Positions 41,404-49,842 of a DNA stretch of 64,000 bases are shown here, piece by piece. Numbering within the stretch: the first letter of the stretch is position 1; every line of letters starts with the position of its first letter. Below the pieces are notes generated by a model, which was given only the letters and a program-made list of their open reading frames with translations, ran no database searches and had not been told where the DNA came from. The translations under genes were made by a program, and so were the position numbers. The stretch is from RPQJ01 sp963696545 (GTDB taxonomy: Bacteria > Pseudomonadota > Gammaproteobacteria > Steroidobacterales > Steroidobacteraceae): the NCBI GenBank assembly GCA_963696545.1, contig CAVOKQ010000007.1, forward strand, positions 372,001 through 436,000. Reading direction: 5' to 3'.

Positions 41404-42551
41404 AGACCGATCGCGGACCCGGCTATTCCAGCCGCGCACAGCGGACGCTGACCGTCACGGGCCGCGTGCTGCGAGCCGCTGCACCTGGACGGGCCGCTGC
41501 TCGCCTCCGTGCTCGCCGTGCTGTGCGGTTCGGGCTGGTGGTGCTCTACAGCGCCGCAGGCGAGGAGATCACGTGTTCTGCTTGCGCAGGCCGTGCGGCT
41601 GCCTCGCGCTTGGCGTGCTGGTGGTCATGGCCCAGATGCCGCCGCGCCTGCTGCGCATCGGCGCGCCTTGGCTGTTTGCATTCGGCGTGCTGCTGCTGGT
41701 CGCCGTGGCCGTCAAGGGCGACGTCGCAAGGGTGCGCAACGCTGGCTCGACCTCGGGTCGTCCGCTTCCAGCCGTCGGAGATCATGAAGATCGCCGTGCC
41801 GCTGGCCTGCGCTGGTTCCTGCACGAGCGGCCACTGCCGCCGACCTTCGGCGAGCCTCGTCGTGCTCGGCGTCGATCATCCTCGTGCCGGTGCTGCTGAT
41901 CGCCGAGCAGCCCGATCTCGGCACCGCGATCCTGGTCGTGCCGGCGGCGGGCTCGTCGTGCTGCTCCTTGCGGGCCTGCAGCTGGCGCTACATCGTCGGC
42001 CTCGGCGCGCTGCTCGCGGCGCGCCGTGCCGGTCGCATGGCACTTCATGCACGACTACCAGCGAAGCGCGTGCTGACGTTCCTGGATCCGCAGGAACGAC
42101 CCGCTGGGCGCGGGCTACCACATCATCCAGTCGCAAGATCGCGATCGGCTCGGGCGGCGTGTTCGGCAAGGGCTGGATGAACGGCAGCCAGGCGCCAGCT
42201 CGAGTTCCTGCCCGAACGCTCGACGGACTTCATCTTCGCCGTGATCGGCGAGGAGTTGGGTCTGGTCGGGCTCGGCGTGCTGATGTTCCTCTACACGCTG
42301 ATCATCGCTCGCGGGCTGTACATCGCGGTCGCAGGCACAGGACACGTTCTCGCGGCTGCTGGCGGGCAGCACTCACGCTGACGTTCTTCTTCTACGTGTT
42401 CGTCAACACGGCCATGGTGACGGGCCTGCTGCCGGTCGTCGGCGTGCCGCTGCCGCTGGTGAGCTACGGCGGCACGTCGATGGTGACCCTGATGGCGGGC
42501 TTCGGTATCCTGATGTCCATCCACACCCATCGAAAGCTGGTCGCAACGTGA
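41400..42551 (+). CDS. rodA: SEDS glycosyltransferase RodA, many frame breaks
   Basis: About 384 residues. RodA polymerises lipid II with PBP2. SEDS signatures are spread over three frames: RFQPSEIMKIAVPLAL when joined, the AEQPDLGTAIL region, the YHIIQSKIAIGSGG segment, the FLPERSTDFIFAVIGEELG loop, and the clean C-terminus GVPLPLVSYGGTSMVTLM. About ten single-base breaks occur before 42370, none afterwards. The stop overlaps mltB (GTGA). Confidence 0.92.
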   Translation: MKTDRGPGYSSRAQRTLTVTGRVLRAAAPGRAAARLRARRAVRFGLVVLYSAAGEEITCSACAGRAAASRLACWWSWPRCRRACCASARLGCLHSACCCWSPWPSRATSQGCATLARPRVVRFQPSEIMKIAVPLACAGSCTSGHCRRPSASLVVLGVDHPRAGAADRRAARSRHRDPGRAGGGLVVLLLAGLQLALHRRPRRAARGAPCRSHGTSCTTTSEARADVPGSAGTTRWARATTSSSRKIAIGSGGVFGKGWMNGSQAPARVPARTLDGLHLRRDRRGVGSGRARRADVPLHADHRSRAVHRGRRHRTRSRGCWRAALTLTFFFYVFVNTAMVTGLLPVVGVPLPLVSYGGTSMVTLMAGFGILMSIHTHRKLVAT

Positions 42552-43589
42552 TCCATCACCGCCCGCGGCAAAGGATGCCGCGACGACTGCTGCCCGTGAT
42601 TCTCGCGGGATCGGCTGCCGCCGTCGCACAGCCGGCCGCGGCGCTGGACGAAACGCGTCCCGACGTGCAGGCGTTCATCGGTGACGATGGCGAACCGCAA
42701 CGGCTTCGACGTGGCCGCGCTGAACCGGATCTTCGCGCAGGTCGAGTCACGTCAATCGATCATCTCGGCGATGAGGCGCCCAGCCGAGAAGACCATGCCC
42801 TGGCACGAATACCGGGCCCGTTTCATCACGGACCGGCGGATCTCGCGCGGCGTCGAGACGTCGCGCCAGCATGCCGAGGCACTCGGGCGGGCCGCGACCA
42901 GCGGCGTGCCTGAAGACGTGATGCTGGCGATCGTGGGCGTCGAGACGTTCTACGGTGAGAACATCGGCAAGCACCGCGTGATCGACGCGCTCTCGACGCT
43001 CGCATTCGACTACCCGCCACGCAGCAGGTTCTTCAGCGGCGAACTCGAGCAGTACCTGATCATGACCCGCGAGGAGTCGCTCGATCCGCTGCTGCCGGTC
43101 GGCTCCTATGCCGGCGCGATGGGCGTCCCGCAATTCATGCCGTCGAGCTTCCGCAACTACGCGGTGGACGGCGACGGCGATGGCCACCGCGACCTGTGGA
43201 ACGACTGGGCCGACGTCTTCGCAAGCGTGGGCAACTACCTCAAGGTGCACGGCTGGCGCGCCGGCGAGCCCATGATGTGCCCGGCCGACGTCAGCACCGC
43301 CAACCTCGACGGCGTCGTCACAGACAAGCTCGATCTCTCCGAAACCGTGAAGTCGCTGCAGGAACGCGGCGTCAGGTTCAAGACGTCATTGCCGCCGGAA
43401 GCGCCTGCAGTGCTGGTCCAGCTCGCCGGACAGGGCGGGCCCGAGTACCGCGTCGGCTTCACCAACTATTTCGCGATTACCCGCTACAACCGCAGCGCCC
43501 TCTACGCCTCGGCGGTCAACGACCTTGCCGAGGCGATCGGGTCGGCGCGCGCCCCAACCACCGAATCCAACTTCTCAATCACCCAATGA
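42548..43589 (+). CDS. mltB: Lytic murein transglycosylase B, one inserted base
   Basis: About 347 residues. It cleaves glycan strands to 1,6-anhydroMurNAc products. A GTG start overlaps the rodA stop. The signal peptide (LLPVILAGSAAAVAQPAAALDE) lacks a lipobox Cys, unlike E. coli MltB, so the protein is probably periplasmic. One extra G near 42680 breaks the frame before TMANRNGFD. The catalytic Glu lies in VGVETFYGENIG, and GSYAGAMGVPQFMPSS, the family signature, follows. Confidence 0.93.
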
Positions 43590-44821
43590 CCCGACTCACA
43601 CCGACGATCCCCGCGCTTCTCCTCTCCTTCGCTCTGCTGGCCGGTTGTTCCGGTTCGAAGCAGGACGCATCGGCCCCGGTTGCCGGCTCGGCGACACCCG
43701 CCGCCGGTACCGCAACGGCCGCCGGCGCGACCGCGGCCCCGGCCGCGGCGACTCCGGTGCCGCCGCCGCCGCAACTCAAGGCCCGCAGCTTCATCGTGAT
43801 CGACGGCGACAGCGGCCGCGTGCTCGCTGCGCTCGACCCGGACTCGCGCCAGGAGCCCGCGAGTCTCACGAAGCTGATGACGGCCTACGGCGTGTTCCAC
43901 GCGCTGAAGGAAGGCCGCATCAAGACCACCGACATGGTCACGATCAGCGAGAACGCGTGGAAGCAGGAAGGCTCACGGATGTTCGTCGAGGTGGGCAAGC
44001 AGGTGTCGGTCGAGAACCTGATCCTGGGCATGATCGTGCAGTCGGGCAACGACGCCACGGTCGCGCTCGCGGAATTCGTCGGCGGCACGGAGCCGACGTT
44101 CGTGCAGATGATGAACAACTACGCGAAGCAGCTCGGCATGACGGGCTCGCACTTCACGAACTCGGCCGGCATGCCGGACCCTGAGCACTACATGACCGCG
44201 CGCGACGCGGCGACGCTCGCCGACGCCGTGATCCGCGAATTCCCGGAGTACTACCGCTGGTACTCGCACAAGGAGTTCACCTGGAACGGCATCACGCAGC
44301 AGAACCGCAACGGCCTGCTGTGGCGCGACCCGACCGTGGACGGCGTCAAGACCGGTCACACCGAGACCGCGGGCTACTGCCTGATCGCATCTTCGAAGCG
44401 CGACGGCATGCGGCTCGTGTCGGTCGTGCTCGGCACGGATTCGATGAAGGCCCGCGAGGACGCGAGCGCGGCGCTGCTGAACTACGGCTACAACTTCTTC
44501 GAAACCAAGCGAATATACGCCGCGGGCCAGGCCCTCACCACCACGCGCGTGTGGAAGGGCGCCGTGCCCGAGGTCGGCCTTGCGCTGAAGCGCGACCTCT
44601 TCATCACCGGCCAGCGCGGCCACGTCGGCAGCGTGCAGGCCGAGTTCGAGCTGCCCGAGAAGCTGATCGCGCCATTGAGCACTGCTACTGCGGTAGGCAA
44701 GGTCAAGGTCGTCGTCGACGGCGCCACCGTGGCGACGTACGACCTGTACCCTGCGCAGGACGTGCCAGCGGGCGGTTTCTTCCGTCGCGCCGTCGACTCC
44801 GTGCGCCTCTGGTTCAAATGA
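43586..44821 (+). CDS. dacA: D,D-carboxypeptidase (PBP5/6 family) with lipoprotein signal
   Basis: 411 residues. It removes the terminal D-Ala from pentapeptide stems. The peptidase triad is SLTK (in EPASLTKLMTAY), SGNDATVAL and KTGHTETAGY. The C-terminal beta domain ends in an amphipathic helix (FFRRAVDSVRLWFK), the usual inner-membrane anchor. The N-terminus is unusual: LSFALLAGCSGSK is a good lipobox (Ser at +2, so no inner-membrane retention signal), followed by a 40-residue Ala/Pro/Thr linker. ATG 43586 overlaps the mltB stop. Confidence 0.94.
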   Translation: MTRLTPTIPALLLSFALLAGCSGSKQDASAPVAGSATPAAGTATAAGATAAPAAATPVPPPPQLKARSFIVIDGDSGRVLAALDPDSRQEPASLTKLMTAYGVFHALKEGRIKTTDMVTISENAWKQEGSRMFVEVGKQVSVENLILGMIVQSGNDATVALAEFVGGTEPTFVQMMNNYAKQLGMTGSHFTNSAGMPDPEHYMTARDAATLADAVIREFPEYYRWYSHKEFTWNGITQQNRNGLLWRDPTVDGVKTGHTETAGYCLIASSKRDGMRLVSVVLGTDSMKAREDASAALLNYGYNFFETKRIYAAGQALTTTRVWKGAVPEVGLALKRDLFITGQRGHVGSVQAEFELPEKLIAPLSTATAVGKVKVVVDGATVATYDLYPAQDVPAGGFFRRAVDSVRLWFK

Positions 44822-44822
44822 C

Positions 44823-45695
44823 ATGGCCACACCCTGCCCCACCTGTTACCTGAACGGCGCCTACCTGCCGCTCGCGGAAGCGCGCGTTTCCCCGCTCGAT
44901 CGCGGCTTCCTGTTCGCGGATGGCGTGTACGAGGTAATTCCGGTGAACCGGGGCCGGCCTTTCCGCATGCAGGCCCACCTGCGCCGTCTCGACGACAGCC
45001 TGCGCGGCATCCGCGTGCGCAATCCGCACAGCGATGCCGAGTGGCTGGCGATCGTGCAGAAGCTCGTCGCGGAGGCGGGCGAGCAGGAATTGCTGGTCTA
45101 CCTGCAGGTCACGCGCGGCGCGGAGTACGGACGCAATCATCTTTTCCCGAAGGACGCGGCGCCGACGGTGTTCGCATTCGTGAATCCGTATCCGCAACCT
45201 TCGAGGACCGTGCTGGAACAGGGTCTCTCGGCCGTGACGCTCGAGGACATCCGCTGGGATCGCTGCGACATCAAGTCGGTGGCGCTGCTCGGCAACGTGC
45301 TGCTCAGGCAGGAAGCAGCTGATCGCGGAGCCGACGAGGCGCTGCTGGTGCGCGACGGCCTGCTGCTCGAGGGCTCCTCGAGCAGCGTGTTCCTGTGCAT
45401 CGGCGGCAAGCTCGTCACGCCGCCGAACAGTCACCGCATCCTGCCCGGCACTTCGCGCGACGCGGTGCTCGAACTCGCCGAAGGCTGGCTGCCCACCGAG
45501 GTCTGCTTGCTCGAGGCGCGCGAGCTCCTGAGTGCGGACGAGGTCTGGATCGCCTCGGCGGGCCGCGGCGTGCTGCCGGTCACGCGCGTCGACGGCGAAC
45601 CGGTCGGCGACGGCCTGCCCGGTCCGTTGTGGAAAGAGATGTATGCGCGGCTGCAGCGCCATCTCGACCAGCTCGCATCGACGCCGGCGCTCTGA
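44823..45695 (+). CDS. dat: D-amino-acid (class IV) aminotransferase
   Basis: 290 residues, PLP fold type IV. It probably interconverts D-Ala and D-Glu and so feeds wall precursors, which fits its place one base after dacA. Seen: DRGFLFADGVYEVI, the PLP Lys in CDIKSVALLGNV, EGSSSSVFL, and the C-terminal SAGRGVLPVTRVDG. Branched-chain aminotransferase or aminodeoxychorismate lyase are less likely from the active-site pattern and context. Confidence 0.88.
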   Translation: MATPCPTCYLNGAYLPLAEARVSPLDRGFLFADGVYEVIPVNRGRPFRMQAHLRRLDDSLRGIRVRNPHSDAEWLAIVQKLVAEAGEQELLVYLQVTRGAEYGRNHLFPKDAAPTVFAFVNPYPQPSRTVLEQGLSAVTLEDIRWDRCDIKSVALLGNVLLRQEAADRGADEALLVRDGLLLEGSSSSVFLCIGGKLVTPPNSHRILPGTSRDAVLELAEGWLPTEVCLLEARELLSADEVWIASAGRGVLPVTRVDGEPVGDGLPGPLWKEMYARLQRHLDQLASTPAL

Positions 45696-45697
45696 CC

Positions 45698-45961
45698 ATG
45701 GCCGAGGACACGCTGCTCGAGTTCCCCTGCCGCTTCCCGATCAAGGTGATGGGTGCCGCGACGGACGAGTTCCGCAGCCTCGCACTCGGCATCATCACGC
45801 GTCACTTCGGGCAGCCGGCCGCATCCGACATCGAGGAACGCCCGAGCAGCGGCGGACGTTACCTCGGCATCACGATCACGGTGAACGCCGAGAGCAAGGC
45901 ACAGCTCGACGCGGTCTACACCGAGCTCACGTCGTGTCGCCAGGTGCTGGTCGCGCTCTGA
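45698..45961 (+). CDS. ybeD: YbeD/DUF493 family protein
   Basis: 87 residues. Small ACT-like ferredoxin-fold protein: FPCRFPIKVMGAATDEF at the start and the usual SSGGRYLGITITVNAES. It follows dat by 2 bases. In E. coli ybeD lies just before lipB on the same strand; here lipB is inverted and the 3' ends overlap by 46 bases. The function is not established. Confidence 0.93.
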   Translation: MAEDTLLEFPCRFPIKVMGAATDEFRSLALGIITRHFGQPAASDIEERPSSGGRYLGITITVNAESKAQLDAVYTELTSCRQVLVAL

Positions 45962-46593
45962 GCCGGTGCCGGCAAGCCCAGTGATTCGAGCAGCAGCGGC
46001 GCCAGCGCGGCCGCCACCAGCTGCAGGTCCGACGGGCCGCCCAGCTCACTGACCTGCGTCATCTCGAGACCCGCGTAGCCGCAGGGATTGATGCGCCGGA
46101 ACGGCTCGAGGTCCATTGCGACATTGAGCGCGAGCCCGTGGTAGGAGCGCGCATGGCGAATGCGCAGGCCGATGCTGGCGATCTTGCGACCGTTCACGTA
46201 CACGCCGGGTGCGTCGCGTCGCCCGACCGCCTCGATGCGCCACTGCGCGATCGTCGCGATGATCGCGCGCTCGATTCCCTCCACCAGCGCACGCACGCCG
46301 AGCCTCGCTCGCTCGAGATCGACCAGCGGATAGACGACGAGCTGGCCCGGGCCGTGATAGGTCACCTGGCCTCCGCGATCGACGTGCACGACCGGGATGT
46401 CGCCCGGCGCGAGCAGGTGCTCGTCCCTGGCATTCATGCCCATCGTGAATACCGGCGGATGCTCGAGGAACCAGAACTCGTCCGGAGATCCCGGGCCGCG
46501 CGCATCGACCTGCCGCTGCATCGCGCGCCACGTGGGCTCGTAGTCCACGAGCCCGAGCCAGCGCAGCACGGGTGCGGGCACGTCGGCGGTCAC
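45916..46593 (-). CDS. lipB: Octanoyl-ACP:protein octanoyltransferase
   Basis: 225 residues. It moves octanoate from ACP to lipoyl domains. Seen: GGQVTYHGPGQLVVYPLVDL, the catalytic Lys in GRKIASIGLRI, RSYHGLALNV, and the acyl-accepting Cys in INPCGYAGLEMTQ. The start GTG 46593 lies one base past the lipA stop. The last 15 codons overlap ybeD on the other strand. Confidence 0.95.
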   Translation of the reverse strand: MTADVPAPVLRWLGLVDYEPTWRAMQRQVDARGPGSPDEFWFLEHPPVFTMGMNARDEHLLAPGDIPVVHVDRGGQVTYHGPGQLVVYPLVDLERARLGVRALVEGIERAIIATIAQWRIEAVGRRDAPGVYVNGRKIASIGLRIRHARSYHGLALNVAMDLEPFRRINPCGYAGLEMTQVSELGGPSDLQLVAAALAPLLLESLGLPAPAQSATSTWRHDVSSV

Positions 46594-46594
46594 G

Positions 46595-47617
46595 TCATCT
46601 CGCGGCGATTCCGCCCGCGCCGAGGCCCGCGTTGTTGCGGGCGAGCGCCTGCTCCGCCCGGTAGCTCGAGCGAACCAGCGGCCCTGCGACGCATTCGATG
46701 AATCCGCGCTCGAGCGCGGCGGCACGATAGGCCTCGAACTCCGCCGGTGCGACGAAGCGCTCGACGGCCAGGTGATTGACGGTCGGACGCAGGTACTGCC
46801 CGAGCGTGAGGATGTCTACGCCGGCGGCGCGCAGATCGTCCATCGTCGCGAGGATCTCGTCGTCGGTCTCGCCGAGGCCGAGCATCAGGCTGGTCTTCGT
46901 GAGCACGTCCGGCCGGTGACGCTTCGCGTGCGCAAGCACGGCGAGCGTCTGCTCGTATGAGGCCCGCGGGTCGCGCACCGGGTGCGTGAGCCTGCGCACC
47001 GTCTCGACATTCTGTGCGAACACGTCGAGGCCGCTGTCCACGACCGTCTCCACGTCCTCGAGCACGCCCTGGAAGTCCGGCGTGAGTGCTTCCACGGCCG
47101 TCGCGGGGTTCACGCGCTTGATCTCGCGCACGCAGGCGGCGAAGTGGCCCGCGCCACCGTCCTCGAGGTCGTCACGATTCACCGACGTGAGCACGATGTA
47201 GCCGAGCCGCATCAGTTCGACCGTGCGCGCGGCGTTCGCAGGCTCCTGCTCGTCGAGCCAGCCTTGCGGATTGCCAGTGTCCACGGCGCAGAAGCGGCAA
47301 GCGCGCGTGCACACCTCGCCCATCAGCATCAGCGTCGCGGTGCCTGCGTTCCAGCATTCGCCGATATTGGGGCACTTCGCTTCCTCGCACACCGTCGCCA
47401 GCCGATGCTCACGAACGGTCTGGCGGACGCTGTCGTAGCCCTCGCCGCCCGGCATCGGCGCGCGCAGCCACGCGGGCTTGCGGCCGGCGGGCAGCGGCGC
47501 GGCGCGGACGCCGGCCTTGATGCCGTCCTTGATCGCAGTCGTGCCCTGCGGCGTCACGTACTTCTCGCCGCTGCGGGCGGGGGTCGTGACCAGCGGGATG
47601 CCTTTGAAGTCGCTCAT
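46595..47617 (-). CDS. lipA: Lipoyl synthase
   Basis: 340 residues, radical-SAM enzyme inserting two sulfurs into octanoyl domains. The auxiliary cluster motif CEEAKCPNIGEC and the radical-SAM motif CTRACRFC are intact, as is the C-terminal GPLVRSSYRAE. ATG 47617 starts MSDFKGIPLV, the family N-terminus. The longer upstream open frame reads through a hairpin element and is a shadow. Confidence 0.97.
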   Translation of the reverse strand: MSDFKGIPLVTTPARSGEKYVTPQGTTAIKDGIKAGVRAAPLPAGRKPAWLRAPMPGGEGYDSVRQTVREHRLATVCEEAKCPNIGECWNAGTATLMLMGEVCTRACRFCAVDTGNPQGWLDEQEPANAARTVELMRLGYIVLTSVNRDDLEDGGAGHFAACVREIKRVNPATAVEALTPDFQGVLEDVETVVDSGLDVFAQNVETVRRLTHPVRDPRASYEQTLAVLAHAKRHRPDVLTKTSLMLGLGETDDEILATMDDLRAAGVDILTLGQYLRPTVNHLAVERFVAPAEFEAYRAAALERGFIECVAGPLVRSSYRAEQALARNNAGLGAGGIAAR

Positions 47618-47680
47618 GGGGTCCTGTCGGTGTGAGGCGGCATTGTAAGGCCCTCGCCCACGATGCTGCGCACCCTCGGC

Positions 47681-47799
47681 TGGTCTTTCGGGTTGGAGAG
47701 GGGTTGGCCGGGACGCCACGAGCACATCCATGTGGGCTCCGCGCGCGACGTCCATGTCGCGCGACGGCCCGGCCAACCCCTCTCCAACCCGAAAGACCA
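47681..47799. repeat. Large hairpin element 1 (32-bp stem, two-hairpin core)
   Basis: Arms 47681-47712 and 47768-47799 are a perfect 32-bp inverted repeat. The 55-base core (47713-47767) folds into two small hairpins: CACAT-CC-ATGTG at about 47723-47734, and GCGCGAC-GTCCAT-GTCGCGC at about 47743-47762. The result is a three-way junction. The core recurs at 47969-48022 in opposite orientation (47 of 54 aligned bases identical, one gap), but the stem sequence does not. Confidence 0.85.
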
Positions 47800-47936
47800 A
47801 CCGCCGCGCGCCATCCGGGCGCTCGCCGATTGGCTACCGCATTACTTGGTGCCGCCGGTTCGCCAATCTGGCTGGCGGCTCCAACCATTGAACATCGCTT
47901 CGGGCAGTGCGTGCCGAATACGGTACCGCGGCTAAC

Positions 47937-48054
47937 GGTTGGCTGTCGAAGGGAATCGGTATCGCGGGCCGTCGCGCGACATGGACGCGCGCGCGGAGCC
48001 CCCAGGGATGTATTTACGGCGTCCCGGGATAGCCGATTCCCTCGACAACCAACC
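47937..48054. repeat. Large hairpin element 2 (mirror-image copy, different stem)
   Basis: Arms 47937-47968 and 48023-48054 pair over about 28 bp with one G·T pair, one mismatch and two bulged bases. The 54-base core matches the reverse complement of element 1's core. The stem shares almost nothing with element 1 beyond the junction CGGG, yet the total length (118 against 119) and layout are the same. The 137 bases between the elements (47800-47936) contain nothing I recognise. Confidence 0.8.
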
Positions 48055-48079
48055 TATCGCTGCCGCGCGGTGACTGGAT

Positions 48080-48757
48080 TCAGCTCGCGCCACTCCGCAG
48101 TCGCCGGTCGAGCTCCGCAAGCCGCTGCGGGGTTCCGATGTCCAGCCACTCGCCGTCGTGCACCTCGCCGCCCACGCGGCCAGAGCGCGCCGCGCCGCGC
48201 AACAGCGGCGCGAGCTTGAAAATCCCGTCCTCGCAACCTGCGAAAAGCTCGGGACGGTAGACGCCGACGCCGGAGAACGTGAGCCGGTCGCCCGGCTCCT
48301 CGACGATGCGGCCGTTCCGGAGCACGAAGTCGCCGCTCGGATTGTGCACCGGGTTCGGCACGAGCACGAGGTGCGCAAGGTCCGCCGGGCGCAGCGATTC
48401 ACGCAGCTTCGCGTACGGGTAGTCGGTCCAGACGTCGCCGTTCAGCACCAGGAACGGCGCGGGACCGAGCAATGGCAGTGCGCGAAAGATGCCGCCGCCG
48501 GTCTCGAGCGGCTCGGGGCCCTCGTCGCTGTAGGCGAGCCGGACGTTGTAACGCGAGCCGTCGCCGAGCGCCGTGCGGATCTGCGGCCCGAGCCACGACA
48601 GGTTGACCACGACGTCGCGAAACCCCGCCATAGCGAGCGCATGCAGGTGGTGCACGATCAGTGGCAGGCCGCCGACCTCGAGCAATGGTTTCGGCCGCTC
48701 GAGCGTCAGCGGGCGCATTCGCTCGCCACGGCCCGCTGCGAGGACCATCGCCTTCAC
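48080..48757 (-). CDS. murU: N-acetylmuramate-1-phosphate uridylyltransferase
   Basis: 225 residues, nucleotidyltransferase fold. The motif AMVLAAGRGERMRPLT is at the N-terminus, then RPKPLLEVGG, FLVLNGDVWTD (metal Asp) and GVGVYRPELF. With AmgK it recycles MurNAc to UDP-MurNAc, bypassing de novo synthesis and giving intrinsic fosfomycin tolerance in Pseudomonas. GTG 48757 overlaps the amgK stop (GTGA), which fixes the start. Confidence 0.92.
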   Translation of the reverse strand: MKAMVLAAGRGERMRPLTLERPKPLLEVGGLPLIVHHLHALAMAGFRDVVVNLSWLGPQIRTALGDGSRYNVRLAYSDEGPEPLETGGGIFRALPLLGPAPFLVLNGDVWTDYPYAKLRESLRPADLAHLVLVPNPVHNPSGDFVLRNGRIVEEPGDRLTFSGVGVYRPELFAGCEDGIFKLAPLLRGAARSGRVGGEVHDGEWLDIGTPQRLAELDRRLRSGAS

Positions 48758-49788
48758 GCCGGCCGCGCCTCGAGACTCGCCTGCATCGCGGGCAGTACGC
48801 GGCCTCTGACGAGATCGCCCAGAGCTGCGAGGTCCGCGTGCCGCGCGCATGCCTGCTCGATGTAGCCGAGCGTGCGTGGCACGTCCGGGAGGTAGCCCGG
48901 CTTGCCGTCGCGATGCCAGAGCCGCGCGAAGATGCCGCTCGCCTTCAGGTGGCGCTGCACGCCCATCAGGTCGAACCAGCGCAGGAACGTCGCCTCGTCA
49001 CGACCGGTGTCGAGCCCGGCCTCGGCCGCCTGGCGCCGGAAATCGAGCGCCCACGCGACAACCTGCTGCTGCGGCCACGTGATGTAGCAGTCCCTGAGCA
49101 GCGACACGAGGTCGTAGGTCAGTGGCCCGTGCACCGCGTCCTGGAAATCGAGGATCCCTGGATTCGCATCGCCGCAGACCATCAGGTTGCGTGAATGGTA
49201 GTCGCGGTGCACGAACACTCGCGGCTGCTCGAGCGCGGACTTCACGAGCAGGTCGAACGCCGACTCCAGCTGCCGTTGCTCCGCGCCATCCAGCTCGAGG
49301 CCCAGGTGCCGCCCAAGCAGCCAGTCCGGAAACAGGCTCATCTCGAAGCGCAGCAGCTTCTCGTCGTACGACGGCAGCTCGGCAGCATGGCGTGCGCCCT
49401 GCGCCTGGATGCGAATCAGCGCAGCGATCGCGTCGGCATAGAGCGCATGCGCCCGGGAGCGATCCTCCAGCGCGTTCAGGTACGTGACCGACCCGAGGTC
49501 CGTCAGCAGCAGGAATCCGTCCTTGGCCTCGCGCGCCAGCACTCGCGGCGCATTGACCCCGGTCGCGAGCAGCATCGCGGCCACCTTCAGGTACGGGCCG
49601 ACGTCCTCCTTGTCCGGCGGAGCGTCCATGGCGATGAACGTCCCGTCGGGTCGCGTAACGCGGAAGTAGCGCCGGAAACTCGCGTCGGCGGACGCCGGGG
49701 CAAGGTCGGAGTCGCGCCAGCCAAGCCCTTGTTCGAGCCAGTCGCGCAGCAATTCGAGCCGTGGGTCGTCGCGGCCGGGTTCGGACAA
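48754..49788 (-). CDS. amgK: Anomeric MurNAc/GlcNAc kinase
   Basis: 344 residues, aminoglycoside-phosphotransferase fold. The catalytic loop is FVHRDYHSRNLM and the metal site ILDFQDAVHGPLTYDL. It phosphorylates MurNAc at C1, providing the substrate of MurU encoded next. The start is taken as TTG 49788 (LSEPGRDDPRLELL); no ATG fits, and longer frames run into lptD. It is divergent from lptD with 54 bases between, as in Pseudomonas-type genomes. Confidence 0.9.
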   Translation of the reverse strand: MSEPGRDDPRLELLRDWLEQGLGWRDSDLAPASADASFRRYFRVTRPDGTFIAMDAPPDKEDVGPYLKVAAMLLATGVNAPRVLAREAKDGFLLLTDLGSVTYLNALEDRSRAHALYADAIAALIRIQAQGARHAAELPSYDEKLLRFEMSLFPDWLLGRHLGLELDGAEQRQLESAFDLLVKSALEQPRVFVHRDYHSRNLMVCGDANPGILDFQDAVHGPLTYDLVSLLRDCYITWPQQQVVAWALDFRRQAAEAGLDTGRDEATFLRWFDLMGVQRHLKASGIFARLWHRDGKPGYLPDVPRTLGYIEQACARHADLAALGDLVRGRVLPAMQASLEARPA

Positions 49789-49829
49789 GGTGTGCCTCGG
49801 AAAGTCGGCTTCGGTTCGGGCGCGGCAAT

Positions 49830-49835
49830 TATAAT
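49830..49835 (+). promoter_or_regulatory. Candidate -10 element for lptD
   Basis: A perfect TATAAT lies only 7 bases before the lptD ATG in the 54-base divergent gap. If used, transcription would start at or next to the ATG and the mRNA would be almost leaderless. The -35 region is poor, and no ribosome-binding site is visible. Confidence 0.45.
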
Positions 49836-49842
49836 CGCAACG

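Noticed and set aside
47681..48054. An integron attC pair or a CRISPR fragment
   Set aside because: No attC-type R and L boxes and no integrase are seen, and there are only two inverted copies without spacers or regular spacing.
47632..48219. Open frames across the lipA-murU intergenic region
   Set aside because: They read through the two hairpin elements, have no ribosome-binding sites and encode Arg/Ala-rich nonsense.
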